Below are positions 1-8,316 of a DNA stretch of 56,335 bases, piece after piece; within the stretch, counting starts at the first letter, position 1, and each line of letters opens with the position of its first letter. A program made the translations under genes and the position numbers. The notes beneath the pieces are model-generated. The model did not search any database and was not told where the DNA came from. It saw only the letters and a program-made list of their open reading frames with translations. Source of the DNA: a gamma proteobacterium symbiont of Taylorina sp. (GTDB lineage: Bacteria; Pseudomonadota; Gammaproteobacteria; GRL18); contig JAHXIV010000070.1 of assembly GCA_025655455.1 (NCBI GenBank), forward strand, positions 1 through 56,335, given 5' to 3'.

Positions 1-81
1 TGAGGTCAATGACACTTTATGGAACAAGAGATAAAAACAAGAAAAACACAGGAAAGTTGTGTCTAAAACTTGACAGGTTAA

Positions 82-390
82 TACATATCAGAAGCAAAAT
101 ATGAGGTAAAGGGTTTGCAGATCATTGGTGTTCACACACCAGAGTTTGAACATGAAAAAATTCGCTCCAATATTGAAGCCAAGGTTAAAAAATTTAAATT
201 ACACCACCCGATCATGATAGATAATGACTTTAGCTACTGGAAACGTCTCAATAATCGTTACTGGCCAAGCTATTATTTGTTTGATCAAAAAGGTCAACTG
301 GTCTATAGCCATATTGGTGAGACTCATAAGGGGGATAACAAGGCTGTTGCTTTGGAAAATAAAGTGAAGCAACTTATATTATCAAAGTAA
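82..390 (+). pseudogene. Redoxin/TlpA-like thiol protein, 5'-truncated remnant
   Basis: The reading frame is open from a stop at 79-81 to the stop at 388-390. It encodes a recognisable C-terminal part of a thioredoxin-fold redoxin: IIGVHTPEFEHEK, then an RYWPSYYLFDQKG strand-turn that includes the cis-proline, then YSHIGE. The N-terminal half, including the expected CxxC active site and export signal, is missing upstream. The only in-frame start available is the TTG at 115. Such proteins sit beside methionine sulfoxide reductases in periplasmic oxidative-repair operons, and a broken msrB follows after 4 nt. I read it as a truncated relic. A short functional redoxin is unlikely without the cysteines. 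Confidence 0.6.
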
Positions 391-394
391 ATCC

Positions 395-680
395 ATGCAA
401 CAATCGACAAGCAAAGAAACAAATAACAAAGCTTACTTTGCACAAGGAACTTATATGAAACCAAGCAAGGATGTAGCAAGGATGTACTCAAAGAAAAACT
501 CTCTGCATTACAATATAAGGTGACTCAGGAAGAAGGAACAGAACGTTCGTTTCAAAATGAGTACTGGGATAATAAAAATCGGGCATTTATGTAGACATTG
601 TTTCAGGAGAGGCTTTATTCAGCTCAACGGACAAATATGATTCTAAAAGCGGATGGCCCAGCTTTACTCAAAATGCTTAA
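395..680 (+). pseudogene. msrB: Peptide-methionine (R)-S-oxide reductase MsrB, frameshifted
   Basis: An ATG at 395 opens a frame ([16 protein letters not shown]...YMKPSKDV). It is thrown out of frame by a perfect 11-bp tandem duplication, GCAAGGATGTA at 465-475 and 476-486. Removing one copy restores [17 protein letters not shown] and [16 protein letters not shown], typical of MsrB. A second lesion near 588 ends this frame at 592-594, while the next frame continues with [19 protein letters not shown] and GWPSFTQNA before a stop at 678. The zinc-ribbon cysteines and catalytic Cys of the C-terminal half are absent. The segment KAYFA followed by GTYMKPS looks like the start of an MsrA domain joined to the MsrA-MsrB linker, so a fused MsrAB with an internal deletion is possible (inference). 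Confidence 0.75.
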
Positions 681-783
681 ATTTTGGATATTTTATATTT
701 GATTTCTTAATATCATTACTGATAATCTTCGGATATTCACATCAAAATAATCCTTGTGAAATAATCTGCTTTTATATGCTATA

Positions 784-808
784 GTATTACCAAGTAATAC
801 CAGTATTA
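784..808. promoter_or_regulatory. Probable operator of the CopG/ParE-type operon
   Basis: A perfect 7-bp inverted repeat, GTATTAC-CAA-GTAATAC, fills 784-800, followed by a third half-site GTATTA at 803-808. It ends 16 bp before the antitoxin ATG and overlaps the likely -10 region (TATGCT/TATAGT at 775-785). Ribbon-helix-helix antitoxins usually repress their own operons by binding such spaced short repeats, so autoregulation is the natural reading. Confidence 0.6.
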
Positions 809-824
809 TTTTAGGAGAAAAAAC

Positions 825-1097
825 ATGTCTACATCAATAAAAATTGATACTGAAACAAAGCAGCATATACAGATCATTGCTGATAAAAAACATCGTTCCC
901 CCCACTGGATTATGCTTGAGGCTATTCGAGATTATATTAAACGATATGAAGTGGAAGAACAATTTTCTCAGGAAGCACTTGCTTCCTGGAAATCTTATAA
1001 AGAAACGGGACAACATCTTACTGGTCAGGAAGTACAGGATTGGCTTAGCACTTGGGGGACTGATAATGAAATAGAAGCACCAAAATGCCACAAGTAA
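825..1097 (+). CDS. CopG-family ribbon-helix-helix antitoxin
   Basis: This 90-aa protein starts with a typical ribbon-helix-helix fold: beta strand STSIKIDTETKQHIQIIAD, then helices with SPHWIMLEAIRDYIKRYEVEE (residues about 2-45). The C-terminal half (SWKSYKETGQHLTGQEVQDWL) resembles the toxin-binding tail of antitoxins paired with ParE toxins. An SD sequence, TAGGAGAA, lies 8 nt before the ATG. The stop overlaps the downstream toxin gene by 13 bp, the usual coupling for a type II pair. Expected role: neutralise the ParE-like toxin and repress the operon through the palindrome just upstream. Confidence 0.8.
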   Translation: MSTSIKIDTETKQHIQIIADKKHRSPHWIMLEAIRDYIKRYEVEEQFSQEALASWKSYKETGQHLTGQEVQDWLSTWGTDNEIEAPKCHK

Positions 1098-1378
1098 TAG
1101 TTTCTGAACAGGCGATACTTGGTATGGAACGTTGTCGTCAGTTTTTAAAACGTAAAAATCCATTAGCATCGAAACGAGCAGCACATGTGATCAAAGAACA
1201 TTTTATTTTACTTGAAACAACTCCCAAAATTGGACGACTTATTGATGAATATCCTGAGTTACGAGAACTGGTTATTGAATTTGGTGACTCGGGATATCTT
1301 GCTTTGTATTCTTTTGACAATAAACAAGACCAGGTTTTAATACTTGCCTTTCGCCACCAAAGAGAAGTTGAATATTGA
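1085..1378 (+). CDS. ParE/RelE-superfamily toxin
   Basis: This 97-aa protein has the compact RelE/ParE shape: an N-terminal strand (PQVIVSEQAILGMERC), two helices rich in Arg/Lys (FLKRKNPLASKRAAHVIKEHF), PKIGRLIDEYPELRELVIEFG, and a C-terminal strand ending in ILAFRHQREVEY. The PKIGR...ELRELVIEFG...YLALY pattern and the terminal RHQREVEY motif are characteristic of ParE-type toxins, which usually poison DNA gyrase, whereas RelE relatives cut mRNA on ribosomes. The target cannot be told from sequence. It overlaps the antitoxin by 13 bp in a different frame. Length is normal and no lesion is visible, so the pair looks functional. Confidence 0.8.
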   Translation: MPQVIVSEQAILGMERCRQFLKRKNPLASKRAAHVIKEHFILLETTPKIGRLIDEYPELRELVIEFGDSGYLALYSFDNKQDQVLILAFRHQREVEY

Positions 1379-1463
1379 TAGATTGTTAACTGCCTGAAAA
1401 CGACATCTAATTGAAGGTTTTGAATACAGAATAGCAGTAAAAACTGCTTAAATTCTCCATACT

Positions 1464-2153
1464 TTAACCACATTCATTAATAATATCCTTAAGAGCCTGT
1501 ACCGGATTTGGACTGGCAGTAATGGGACGACCTATCACCAGATAATCTGAGCCTGCTGATAATGCCTGGGCAGGTGTCATAATACGTTGCTGATCGCCCG
1601 CATCTGATCCGGCTGGTCTAACTCCCGGGGTGACAAGAATAAACTCCTGACCAATCTTTTGTTTTAAAACACCAACTTCCAGCGGTGAACATACTACACC
1701 ATCCAGACCTGAATCCGAAGCTAATTGAGCCAGACGCAGAACTTGATCAGCAGGTTCAATATCCAGCCCTGTTTCTGCAATATCACCTCGAGATAAGCTG
1801 GTTAAGATGGTAACGCCAATGAGCAAAGGTTGATGAGAAGATTGTTCAATTGCTTCACGAGCAGCCTGCATCATTTTTCGTCCTCCTGAAGCATGGACAT
1901 TAACCATCCACACACCCATATCAGCCGCAGCCTGACATGCGCCTGCTACAGTATTAGGAATATCATGAAACTTTAAGTCAAGAAAAACATCAAAGCCTCT
2001 TTGAATCAGTTTATCCACTAATCCGGAGCCACAACGTACAAAAAGTTCCTTACCCACTTTTAAACGACATAATGATGGCTCAAGTTGATCCACTAATGCT
2101 AATGTTGAAATTTCATCTTTATAATCAAGCGCAATAATAATTTTTGAATTCAT
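1464..2153 (-). CDS. pyrF: Orotidine 5'-phosphate decarboxylase
   Basis: It decarboxylates OMP to UMP, the last step of pyrimidine synthesis, in the cytoplasm. The 229 residues match the normal bacterial length. Visible motifs are ALDY (8-11), the catalytic Lys/Asp array [11 protein letters not shown] (59-69), the phosphate-site loop VTPGVRP (174-180) and IGRPI near the C-terminus. Start is the ATG at 2151-2153. It follows lapB on the same strand, as in enterobacteria (lapB-pyrF), but 250 bp containing a large palindromic element separate the two here, so readthrough may be affected. No defect seen. Confidence 0.95.
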   Translation of the reverse strand: MNSKIIIALDYKDEISTLALVDQLEPSLCRLKVGKELFVRCGSGLVDKLIQRGFDVFLDLKFHDIPNTVAGACQAAADMGVWMVNVHASGGRKMMQAAREAIEQSSHQPLLIGVTILTSLSRGDIAETGLDIEPADQVLRLAQLASDSGLDGVVCSPLEVGVLKQKIGQEFILVTPGVRPAGSDAGDQQRIMTPAQALSAGSDYLVIGRPITASPNPVQALKDIINECG

Positions 2154-2255
2154 TTTAAATACCCAACTTGGCGTTCTGATAAGTGCCTTAAAAACGATTA
2201 CTGAGTATGCTGCTTTTGCTCTTTCGCCCCCAGTGAGGCAAATAACACTGTGGTA

Positions 2256-2377
2256 GTGATGGGGTTGTAGGTAAGGTCTTATTCAGGGGTTTATGAAAAC
2301 ATGGATGTTTTCATCAAAGCGTCACATGGATGTGCATGAGCGTCCCCTGAATAAGACCTTACCTACAACCCCATCAC
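2256..2377 (+). repeat. Palindromic element E1: perfect 34-bp arms around a two-hairpin core
   Basis: Arms at 2256-2289 and 2344-2377 are perfect 34-bp inverted repeats. Between them lies a 54-nt core with two hairpins: ATGAAAACAT/ATGTTTTCAT (2293-2314) and CACATGGATGTG (2323-2334), joined by AAAGCGT and followed by GAGCGT. A core about 83% identical by eye is found on the opposite strand at 20376-20438 (element E2), where several stem changes are compensatory. The arms of the two elements are unrelated. As RNA this would fold as a long stem carrying two stem-loops. It lies between lapB and pyrF. Its nature is unknown: a dispersed mobile repeat, a structured RNA or a strong transcription barrier. 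Confidence 0.85.
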
Positions 2378-2403
2378 GGATAATCAGTATCATTATTTCC
2401 GAA

Positions 2404-3585
2404 CTACTCTCCTTCAATCCCCTGAATGGGTTTAATTGAGTCCCATGATTTACATCCTGGACAATGCCAGAACATTGAGTTACCCTCAAAACCACATTGT
2501 GTGCATTTATAAACAGGCTTATCATCAAGCAATTTATTGGTAATTTCCTGTAGAATTAATAAATTTTTATGTGCTGAACCTTTAGTAAAATCAAGACTAA
2601 TATCAATTAAATAATTAAGCCCACGGATAGAAGGTTTTTTTCTCAGGGATTCTACAACAAATAGAGCTGCCGGCTTATTTCCTGAAGCTAGTCGAATTTG
2701 CTCTGCATAGAGCAACACTGAAGTAATATTACCAAACTTTTCTAAGGTGTGTTCAAGATAGGCTGTTATCTCCTTACTATTTTCAAGTTCTTTATAACAT
2801 TTTAATAAAGAATCCAGTACTTCAGAAATTAGTAAGGGATCCTGTTGTTCAACCCGTCTAAAGGCACGGCTTGCAGCTTTATAATTTCCAGATTGCTGCT
2901 CAATTTCACCTTCAATAATACTCGCTCTAACAGATTGCTTATCAGCACCACGTGCTTTTTTTACCTGCCTCAATGCTTCTTCAATATCACCTTTTTTCTG
3001 ACTCAGAAGTGCTAATTCACAATAAAAATGAGCAATTTGTTTACAATACAACTGATTAGAAGCCGATTCCAGTTTTTTTGCCGTTATAATGGCGGCATCC
3101 CAGTCATGTTCCTGCTGATAGATAGAGAGTAAATAGTTTAAAGCCGATTTTACATGTGACTGTTTTTCAATCAATTCATGGAAGAAATCTTCGGCTCGAT
3201 CAAATAAGCCTGCATGCATGAAGTCTCTAGCCAGTTCATAAAGTGCATCATTATGTTTATTAATACTAAGAGCTGGTTGGGCTATAACATTTTGATGAAT
3301 TTTAATAGCCTGTTCAACCTCTCCACGCCGTCTATAGATATTCCCCAAAGAAATATGAGTATCAAAGGTGTCTTCTCCAACTTTGAGCAAGCCGATAAAA
3401 ACATCTATCGCCTTATCTGTTTGTTCGTTAAGAAGATAGTTTAAACCCTTAAAATAATCAGAGCTAAGGGTATAAGAAGGTGAGGAAGAGTTATTTTCAG
3501 ATTTTTTTCGTCCCAGAGAGAGACCCAATAAAAAAGCCAGCACAATAAAAGGTAATACAAAAATCAGTAATGTATTATCAATCAT
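2404..3585 (-). CDS. lapB: Lipopolysaccharide assembly protein LapB (YciM)
   Basis: 393 aa, the family length. Residues about 4-25 form one N-terminal membrane anchor (LLIFVLPFIVLAFLLGLSLG). The body is a chain of TPR repeats (for example FKGLNYLLNEQTDKAIDVF and SLGNIYRRRGEVEQAIKIH). The C-terminus is a rubredoxin-like metal knuckle with Cys361, Cys364, Cys375 and Cys378. In enterobacteria LapB works at the cytoplasmic face of the inner membrane, bringing LpxC to FtsH and helping LPS assembly. The usual partner gene lapA is absent: only 23 bp separate lapB from ihfB, where lapA would be. Start ATG at 3583-3585 is set by the membrane anchor. Confidence 0.93.
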   Translation of the reverse strand: MIDNTLLIFVLPFIVLAFLLGLSLGRKKSENNSSSPSYTLSSDYFKGLNYLLNEQTDKAIDVFIGLLKVGEDTFDTHISLGNIYRRRGEVEQAIKIHQNVIAQPALSINKHNDALYELARDFMHAGLFDRAEDFFHELIEKQSHVKSALNYLLSIYQQEHDWDAAIITAKKLESASNQLYCKQIAHFYCELALLSQKKGDIEEALRQVKKARGADKQSVRASIIEGEIEQQSGNYKAASRAFRRVEQQDPLLISEVLDSLLKCYKELENSKEITAYLEHTLEKFGNITSVLLYAEQIRLASGNKPAALFVVESLRKKPSIRGLNYLIDISLDFTKGSAHKNLLILQEITNKLLDDKPVYKCTQCGFEGNSMFWHCPGCKSWDSIKPIQGIEGE

Positions 3586-3608
3586 ATAGGCTGGCCCAAT
3601 ATTTAAAT

Positions 3609-3908
3609 CTAAAGAAATTCTTTACTGCGAGTTTTATTGACCCGTTCACGTAATTCTTTTCCAGGTTTGAAATGCGGAACATACTTAGGTGCCAATGTTA
3701 CAGCATCACCTGTTTTTGGATTTCTACCGGTTCTAGGTGGACGATAGTGTAGTGAAAAACTACCAAAACCACGAATTTCAATTCGCTCACCAGATGCCAG
3801 CGTCTGCGCCATATGATCTAACATGGCTTTTACAGCCAGTTCAACATCTTTATAAGCAAGTTGTGATTGTTTTTGAGCAAGCGCTTCAATCAACTCAGAT
3901 TTTGTCAT
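3609..3908 (-). CDS. ihfB: Integration host factor subunit beta
   Basis: A 99-aa HU/IHF-family protein. [11 protein letters not shown] opens the dimerisation helices, [20 protein letters not shown] and [11 protein letters not shown] form the DNA-binding beta arm with the Pro-containing tip, and [14 protein letters not shown] closes the fold. The TGRNPKTG and HFKPGKELR signatures fit the beta subunit. IHF bends DNA for recombination, replication and transcription control. Gene order rpsA-ihfB-lapB is the usual gammaproteobacterial one. An SD sequence, AAGGA, lies 11 nt before the ATG at 3906-3908, just past a terminator-like hairpin that separates it from rpsA. Confidence 0.95.
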   Translation of the reverse strand: MTKSELIEALAQKQSQLAYKDVELAVKAMLDHMAQTLASGERIEIRGFGSFSLHYRPPRTGRNPKTGDAVTLAPKYVPHFKPGKELRERVNKTRSKEFL

Positions 3909-3930
3909 TATTATAAATTATCCTTGTGTT

Positions 3931-3969
3931 AAAAAGGAATGTAGTCACATTCTAAATTGACTACATTCC
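3931..3969 (-). terminator. Rho-independent terminator between rpsA and ihfB
   Basis: Read on the minus strand, GGAATGTAGTCA and TGACTACATTCC form a perfect 12-bp stem with a 10-nt loop (3936-3969), followed at once by five T (3931-3935). It sits in the rpsA-ihfB gap in the direction of rpsA transcription, so it would end or attenuate rpsA mRNA. Confidence 0.75.
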
Positions 3970-4091
3970 AAAACACGACAATACAACATTATACCTAACG
4001 AACCACTGGGATAATGTATTTATATGAAATAATATTTCATTAAATACCTAATCACTAGGATAAAGACTTTTACGGATACAAGTATCCTAAA

Positions 4092-5750
4092 TTACTTCTT
4101 GTTTAGTTGATCCTTTAACAAATCACCTAATGAAGTTGTTGCTGTAGAAGCGCCGGTATATTCCTGCATGACTTCTGCTTCCTCAGCGACATCCTTGGCT
4201 TTGATTGAAAGATTGATAGTACGACTCTTACGATCGACACCAATGAATTTAGCTTCAACTGCATCACCAACTTTTAGTACAGTGCTTGCATCTTCAACTC
4301 TTTCACGAGAAAGTTCAGAAACTCTCAGATAAGCATCGACACCTTCAATCAGTTCAATAACAGCACCCTGTGCATCAACTTCTTTGACGGTACCATTGAC
4401 AATTGAACCCTTAGGATTTTCTGCAACATAAGATGAGAATGGATCTTGATCCAGTTGCTTAACACCTAACGAAATACGCTCGCGCTCAGGGTCAACCGCT
4501 AAGACAACAGCTTCAAGCTCATCACCTTTTTTGAAATCAGTGATTTCATCTTCGCCATTGCTATTCCAGGAGATATCAGAAAGATGAATTAAACCATCAA
4601 TACCACCTTCAAGACCAATGAAAATACCAAAATCAGTAATAGATTTAATCTTACCACTAACCTTGTCACCCTTATTATGCAGTGCTGAGAAAACTTCCCA
4701 TGGGTTTTGTGAACATTGCTTCATACCAAGAGAAATACGACGACGCTCCGGATCAATATCTAAAACAACGACTTCAACCTCATCACCTACATTGCAAACC
4801 TTGGATGGATGAATATTTTTGTTTGTCCAGTCCATTTCAGAAACATGTACTAAACCTTCCACACCTTCCTCAATCTCAACAAAACAACCATAATCAGCAA
4901 GATTAGTCACCTTACCTTTTAGCTTGGTGCTTTCACCATAACGTTCTTTGATAAGAACCCATGGATCATCGCCAGTTTGCTTAAGACCCAGTGAAACACG
5001 TGAACGTTCACGGTCAAATTTAAGCACTTTAACATCAATTTCATCACCGATAGAAACAATTTCACTAGGATGTTTAACACGTTTCCAAGCCATATCAGTA
5101 ATATGTAATAGACCGTCAACACCACCCAAATCAATAAATGCACCATAATCAGTCAGATTCTTCACAATACCCTTAACTGTCTGACCTTCTTCAAGGTTCT
5201 CCAGCAATTGCTCACGTTCAGCAGAATTCTCAATTTCAACCACTGCACGACGGGAAACAACAACATTATTGCGTTTTTGATCCAGTTTTATAACTTTAAA
5301 TTCAAGCTCCTTACCTTCAAGGTAAGTTGTATCACGAACAGGACGTACATCAACCAATGAACCAGGTAAGAAGGCACGGATATCACCGAGTTCTACGGTG
5401 AAACCACCTTTAACCTTATCAATAATAGTACCGGTGACAGTTTCTTCAGCGTCAAAAGATTTATCCAGACGAATCCATGCGGCAGCACGCTTCGCTTTCT
5501 CACGGGACAGGCGTGTTTCACCATATCCATCTTCAACAGTATCCAGGGAAACTTCTACTTCATCACCAACGTTAATTTCACCATCAGTAGCAAATTGTTC
5601 CAGTGGAATAACACCCTCAGATTTTAGTCCGGCATTCACAACAACAAAGTCGTTATCAATACTAACAATCACACCTGTTACCAAGGCACCGGGTTTCATT
5701 TCAGTCTTTAATAGACTTTCTTCAAATAATTCAGCAAAGCTTTCGCTCAT
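4092..5750 (-). CDS. rpsA: 30S ribosomal protein S1
   Basis: S1 binds mRNA on the 30S subunit and unfolds structured leaders during initiation. The 552 residues hold six S1/OB repeats, with near-canonical stretches such as [58 protein letters not shown] and [21 protein letters not shown] chose the ATG at 5748-5750 ([13 protein letters not shown]) over a TTG 21 nt upstream because it matches the family N-terminus and AAGGA lies 11 nt before it. It follows cmk with a 244-bp leader, as in E. coli, where S1 represses its own translation. The C-terminus is shorter than in E. coli and ends LLKDQLNKK. Confidence 0.97.
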   Translation of the reverse strand: MSESFAELFEESLLKTEMKPGALVTGVIVSIDNDFVVVNAGLKSEGVIPLEQFATDGEINVGDEVEVSLDTVEDGYGETRLSREKAKRAAAWIRLDKSFDAEETVTGTIIDKVKGGFTVELGDIRAFLPGSLVDVRPVRDTTYLEGKELEFKVIKLDQKRNNVVVSRRAVVEIENSAEREQLLENLEEGQTVKGIVKNLTDYGAFIDLGGVDGLLHITDMAWKRVKHPSEIVSIGDEIDVKVLKFDRERSRVSLGLKQTGDDPWVLIKERYGESTKLKGKVTNLADYGCFVEIEEGVEGLVHVSEMDWTNKNIHPSKVCNVGDEVEVVVLDIDPERRRISLGMKQCSQNPWEVFSALHNKGDKVSGKIKSITDFGIFIGLEGGIDGLIHLSDISWNSNGEDEITDFKKGDELEAVVLAVDPERERISLGVKQLDQDPFSSYVAENPKGSIVNGTVKEVDAQGAVIELIEGVDAYLRVSELSRERVEDASTVLKVGDAVEAKFIGVDRKSRTINLSIKAKDVAEEAEVMQEYTGASTATTSLGDLLKDQLNKK

Positions 5751-5867
5751 TGGGGATACATCCTTAACCAAACAAGTCTGGCTATAAGTTAGGGTAAAAC
5801 CTGTCTTTTATAAAGAATCAGTATTTTACAGTTTTATAAAGTTTTATAAAGTTTAAATTCAAGCAGT

Positions 5868-5965
5868 CCGGGGTCGCAGTCAAATGGCATTTATGCCCGA
5901 TTTTTGGGTACAACTACTGAATATTCATAATTTTCAGTGCTGATACCAGTTGACTCCGACTCCTG
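5868..5965. repeat. Imperfect inverted repeat in the rpsA leader
   Basis: CCGGGGTCGCAGTCAA (5868-5883) and TTGACTCCGACTCCTG (5950-5965) are imperfect inverted copies. Similar GGGGTC/GGAGTCA words occur in the terminator after adk (15214-15266) and before nosD (25225-25250), so this may be a dispersed intergenic repeat. Two direct GTTTTATAAA copies lie beside it. A role in rpsA control is not shown. Confidence 0.35.
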
Positions 5966-5994
5966 TTTAAAATTTAAACAACGATTATTACTCA

Positions 5995-6681
5995 TTATAA
6001 TTGAGCATACAAACGCATGACCTTTGCAAACACCTCTTTAATAGATAATTCAGAGGTATCAATTGTCTGCGCATCCTGTGCTGGTTTTAACGGCGAAGCT
6101 AACCGGTTCATATCCCGTTCATCACGCTGTTGAATCTCAGCAACAAGGTCGGGCATTTTAACAGTGATTCCTTTTTCAATCAACTGCTTATATCGTCTTT
6201 TTGCTCTTTCCTGTGCAGAAGCCGTTAAAAATATCTTTAACGGAGCCTCAGGAAATATGGTTGTTCCCATATCCCGACCATCAGCAACCAGTCCTGGCAC
6301 TTGTAAAAAATCTTTTTGACGTAAAAACAAAGCGTTACGAACTTTATCGATAACAGCAACTTTTGAAGCATTATTTCCAGCCACTTCGGTACGAATTTGA
6401 GCTTCTACTTCTTGTCCTTCCAGTAATATCCCACCCTGTGATAAAAATTTAACATCCAATGCCTGTGCAACATCAGCAATCTGTTCATTAGTATTATCAT
6501 CATTTTTTTCCAGTGAAATTCCTTTTTGCACACAAGCTAAAGCGGTCAGACGATATAAAGCCCCGCTATCAAGATAATGCCAGCCTAATTGTTCAGCAAC
6601 CAGAGCAGAAATTGTTCCCTTACCTACGCCACCGGGACCATCTATCGTAATGAGTCCAATAGAATTGTTTGAGCCTGACAT
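5995..6681 (-). CDS. cmk: Cytidylate kinase
   Basis: It phosphorylates CMP/dCMP to the diphosphate with ATP. 228 aa, normal length. The P-loop GPGGVGKGT is at residues 15-23, followed by the YLDSGALYR nucleotide-binding segment, the VADGRDMGTTIFPEA motif and the lid-type basic run AQERAKRRYKQL. The order aroA-cmk-rpsA is the common gammaproteobacterial arrangement, with 7 bp between aroA stop and cmk start. Start ATG at 6679-6681 has AAAAGG 9 nt upstream. Confidence 0.96.
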   Translation of the reverse strand: MSGSNNSIGLITIDGPGGVGKGTISALVAEQLGWHYLDSGALYRLTALACVQKGISLEKNDDNTNEQIADVAQALDVKFLSQGGILLEGQEVEAQIRTEVAGNNASKVAVIDKVRNALFLRQKDFLQVPGLVADGRDMGTTIFPEAPLKIFLTASAQERAKRRYKQLIEKGITVKMPDLVAEIQQRDERDMNRLASPLKPAQDAQTIDTSELSIKEVFAKVMRLYAQL

Positions 6682-6688
6682 GTATTAT

Positions 6689-8047
6689 TTACCTTTTATT
6701 TAGCGAAACAGAGAGTCCGCAAGATTGAGCCAGTTCAACAAAGCCTGGAAATGAAGTATCAACATTAGCACAGTCATTAATGATAATGCTGCCCGCTGAA
6801 CGCAGAGCCGCCATTGCAAAAGACATTGCAATGCGATGATCCCCCAGACTATCCACTACTCCTGAGGTCAGTTGACCACCATTGATAATCATACCATCCG
6901 CAGTCCCTTCACAATCAATACCCAGAATCTGCAAACCATCTACCATTGCCTGAATTCTATCACTTTCCTTGACCCGTAGTTCCTCTGCTCCGGTTAAAAC
7001 CGTTTGTCCTTCAGCACAGGCTGCTGCAATAGAAATGGCAGGAAATTCATCGATGGCAAGAGGTACCTGATCTTCAGGAATGCGAATACCTTTCAATTGT
7101 ACAGAACGGATACGAATATCAGCAACCGGCTCACCACCAACTTCTTTTTGGTTAGATAAAACAATATCAGCACCCATTTGCTGTAGAATATTAATAATAC
7201 CTATTCGTGTCGGATTAATACCAACATGCTGCAGCGTTAAGTCAGAACCGGCAGCAATACTGGCTCCGACCATAAAAAAAGCACTTGAAGAGATATCAGC
7301 AGGCACATCAATATCACAGGCAACCAGCTTTCCTCCTCCTTCCAGACAAATACGACTGCGCTGCTCATCTAATCGTTCTATTTCCAGTTCATAACCGAAA
7401 CCCTGTAACATACGCTCTGTATGATCCCTGGTTGGAGCAGGTTCTGTAACACAAGTTTTTCCCTGAGCATAAAGTCCTGCCAGTAAGACACAGGATTTAA
7501 CCTGGGCACTGGCCATAGGCAGTGTATATTCAATGGCTTTTAGTTGAGATTTTTCACTGCTTTTAATTTTCAGAGGTGCTGTGCCCTTATCTGTTGTCTC
7601 GATAATCGCACCCATTTGCATAACCGGATCAGTAACACGTTTCATAGGTCTTAGGGACAGTGACTGATCACCACTTAAACTAATATCAAAGCCATGACAG
7701 GCTAGAAGTCCTGTTAATAAACGCATGGAAGTACCTGAATTACCTAGTTCTAATGAACCTTTCGCTTGTTTGAGTCCATGCATTCCGACACCATCAATGG
7801 TCACTCTGCCCACTTCATCAGGACCATTAATTTCAACGCCCATGGCTTGAAAAGCCTTTAAAGTTGCCAGAGAATCTTCACCTTGTAAAAAACCACTGAT
7901 AGTCGTTTTTCCTTCACTGAGTGAGGCTAACATAATCGAACGATGAGAAATTGACTTATCACCCGGAACACGAATTTGTCCCGATAAATGTCCACCGGAT
8001 TGAGCAATAAATGTAATAGAAGATTCTTTTGACAGTTCTTGTGACAT
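6689..8047 (-). CDS. aroA: 3-phosphoshikimate 1-carboxyvinyltransferase (EPSP synthase)
   Basis: It joins phosphoenolpyruvate to shikimate-3-phosphate in aromatic amino-acid synthesis. Key segments are GDKSISHRSIML, ELGNSGTSMRLLTGL, LRPMKRVTDPV, LPMASAQVKSCVLLAGLYAQ, TRDHTERML, PLAIDEFPAISIAAA, EELRVKESDRI and LGDHRIAMSFAM. RPMxRV and SAQVKS resemble the class II enzymes more than E. coli AroA. The frame is open to 8122, but the family start lies close before the FIAQSGGHLSGQIRVPGDKS segment, so I prefer the ATG at 8045-8047 (452 aa). Earlier ATGs at 8095 and 8122 remain possible. Translation is probably linked to cmk, 7 bp downstream. Confidence 0.93.
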   Translation of the reverse strand: MSQELSKESSITFIAQSGGHLSGQIRVPGDKSISHRSIMLASLSEGKTTISGFLQGEDSLATLKAFQAMGVEINGPDEVGRVTIDGVGMHGLKQAKGSLELGNSGTSMRLLTGLLACHGFDISLSGDQSLSLRPMKRVTDPVMQMGAIIETTDKGTAPLKIKSSEKSQLKAIEYTLPMASAQVKSCVLLAGLYAQGKTCVTEPAPTRDHTERMLQGFGYELEIERLDEQRSRICLEGGGKLVACDIDVPADISSSAFFMVGASIAAGSDLTLQHVGINPTRIGIINILQQMGADIVLSNQKEVGGEPVADIRIRSVQLKGIRIPEDQVPLAIDEFPAISIAAACAEGQTVLTGAEELRVKESDRIQAMVDGLQILGIDCEGTADGMIINGGQLTSGVVDSLGDHRIAMSFAMAALRSAGSIIINDCANVDTSFPGFVELAQSCGLSVSLNKR

Positions 8048-8242
8048 AGTATTCCAATAATTATTTAAAATAACCTGCTTATTGATTTTTTCCATAAACG
8101 GTAAGAGCAAATGATCCATCATCCTGATACTCTAAAAAGACATGGTATTCTATACCATTAACCAATAACTTTGGTATATAAATAATATTTGTCATTGAAC
8201 AAATGCAGGTAATTAATTGGTTGATTTGGATCATATGATGAT

Positions 8243-8281
8243 GCTTAAAATGAATAATGCACTAAATTTTTCATTTTAAGC
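8243..8281. other. Inverted repeat in the aroA/kinase gap
   Basis: GCTTAAAATGAA (8243-8254) and TTCATTTTAAGC (8270-8281) are perfect 12-bp inverted copies with a 15-nt loop. It lies 36 bp past the stop of the kinase gene ending at 8317 and before the aroA promoter region. There is no T-run on the minus side, so it is a possible but weak terminator or protein site. Confidence 0.35.
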
Positions 8282-8316
8282 GTAGAGTAAGTATTGTTAA
8301 TAACTAGATTTTTATG

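Noticed and set aside
834..1184. 116-aa minus-strand open frame across the toxin-antitoxin genes
   Set aside because: Shadow frame of the CopG/ParE-type pair; no family motif and no SD.
2256..2377. E1/E2 as integron attC sites or CRISPR repeats
   Set aside because: attC sites have short RYYYAAC/GTTRRRY ends and no perfect 25-34-bp arms, and there is no spacer array or cas gene.
2322..2528. 68-aa minus-strand frame at the end of lapB
   Set aside because: It runs through palindromic element E1 and the rubredoxin end of LapB in another frame; not a gene.
5751..5994. Riboswitch-like leader of rpsA
   Set aside because: Only an imperfect inverted repeat and short direct repeats are visible; no known riboswitch consensus.
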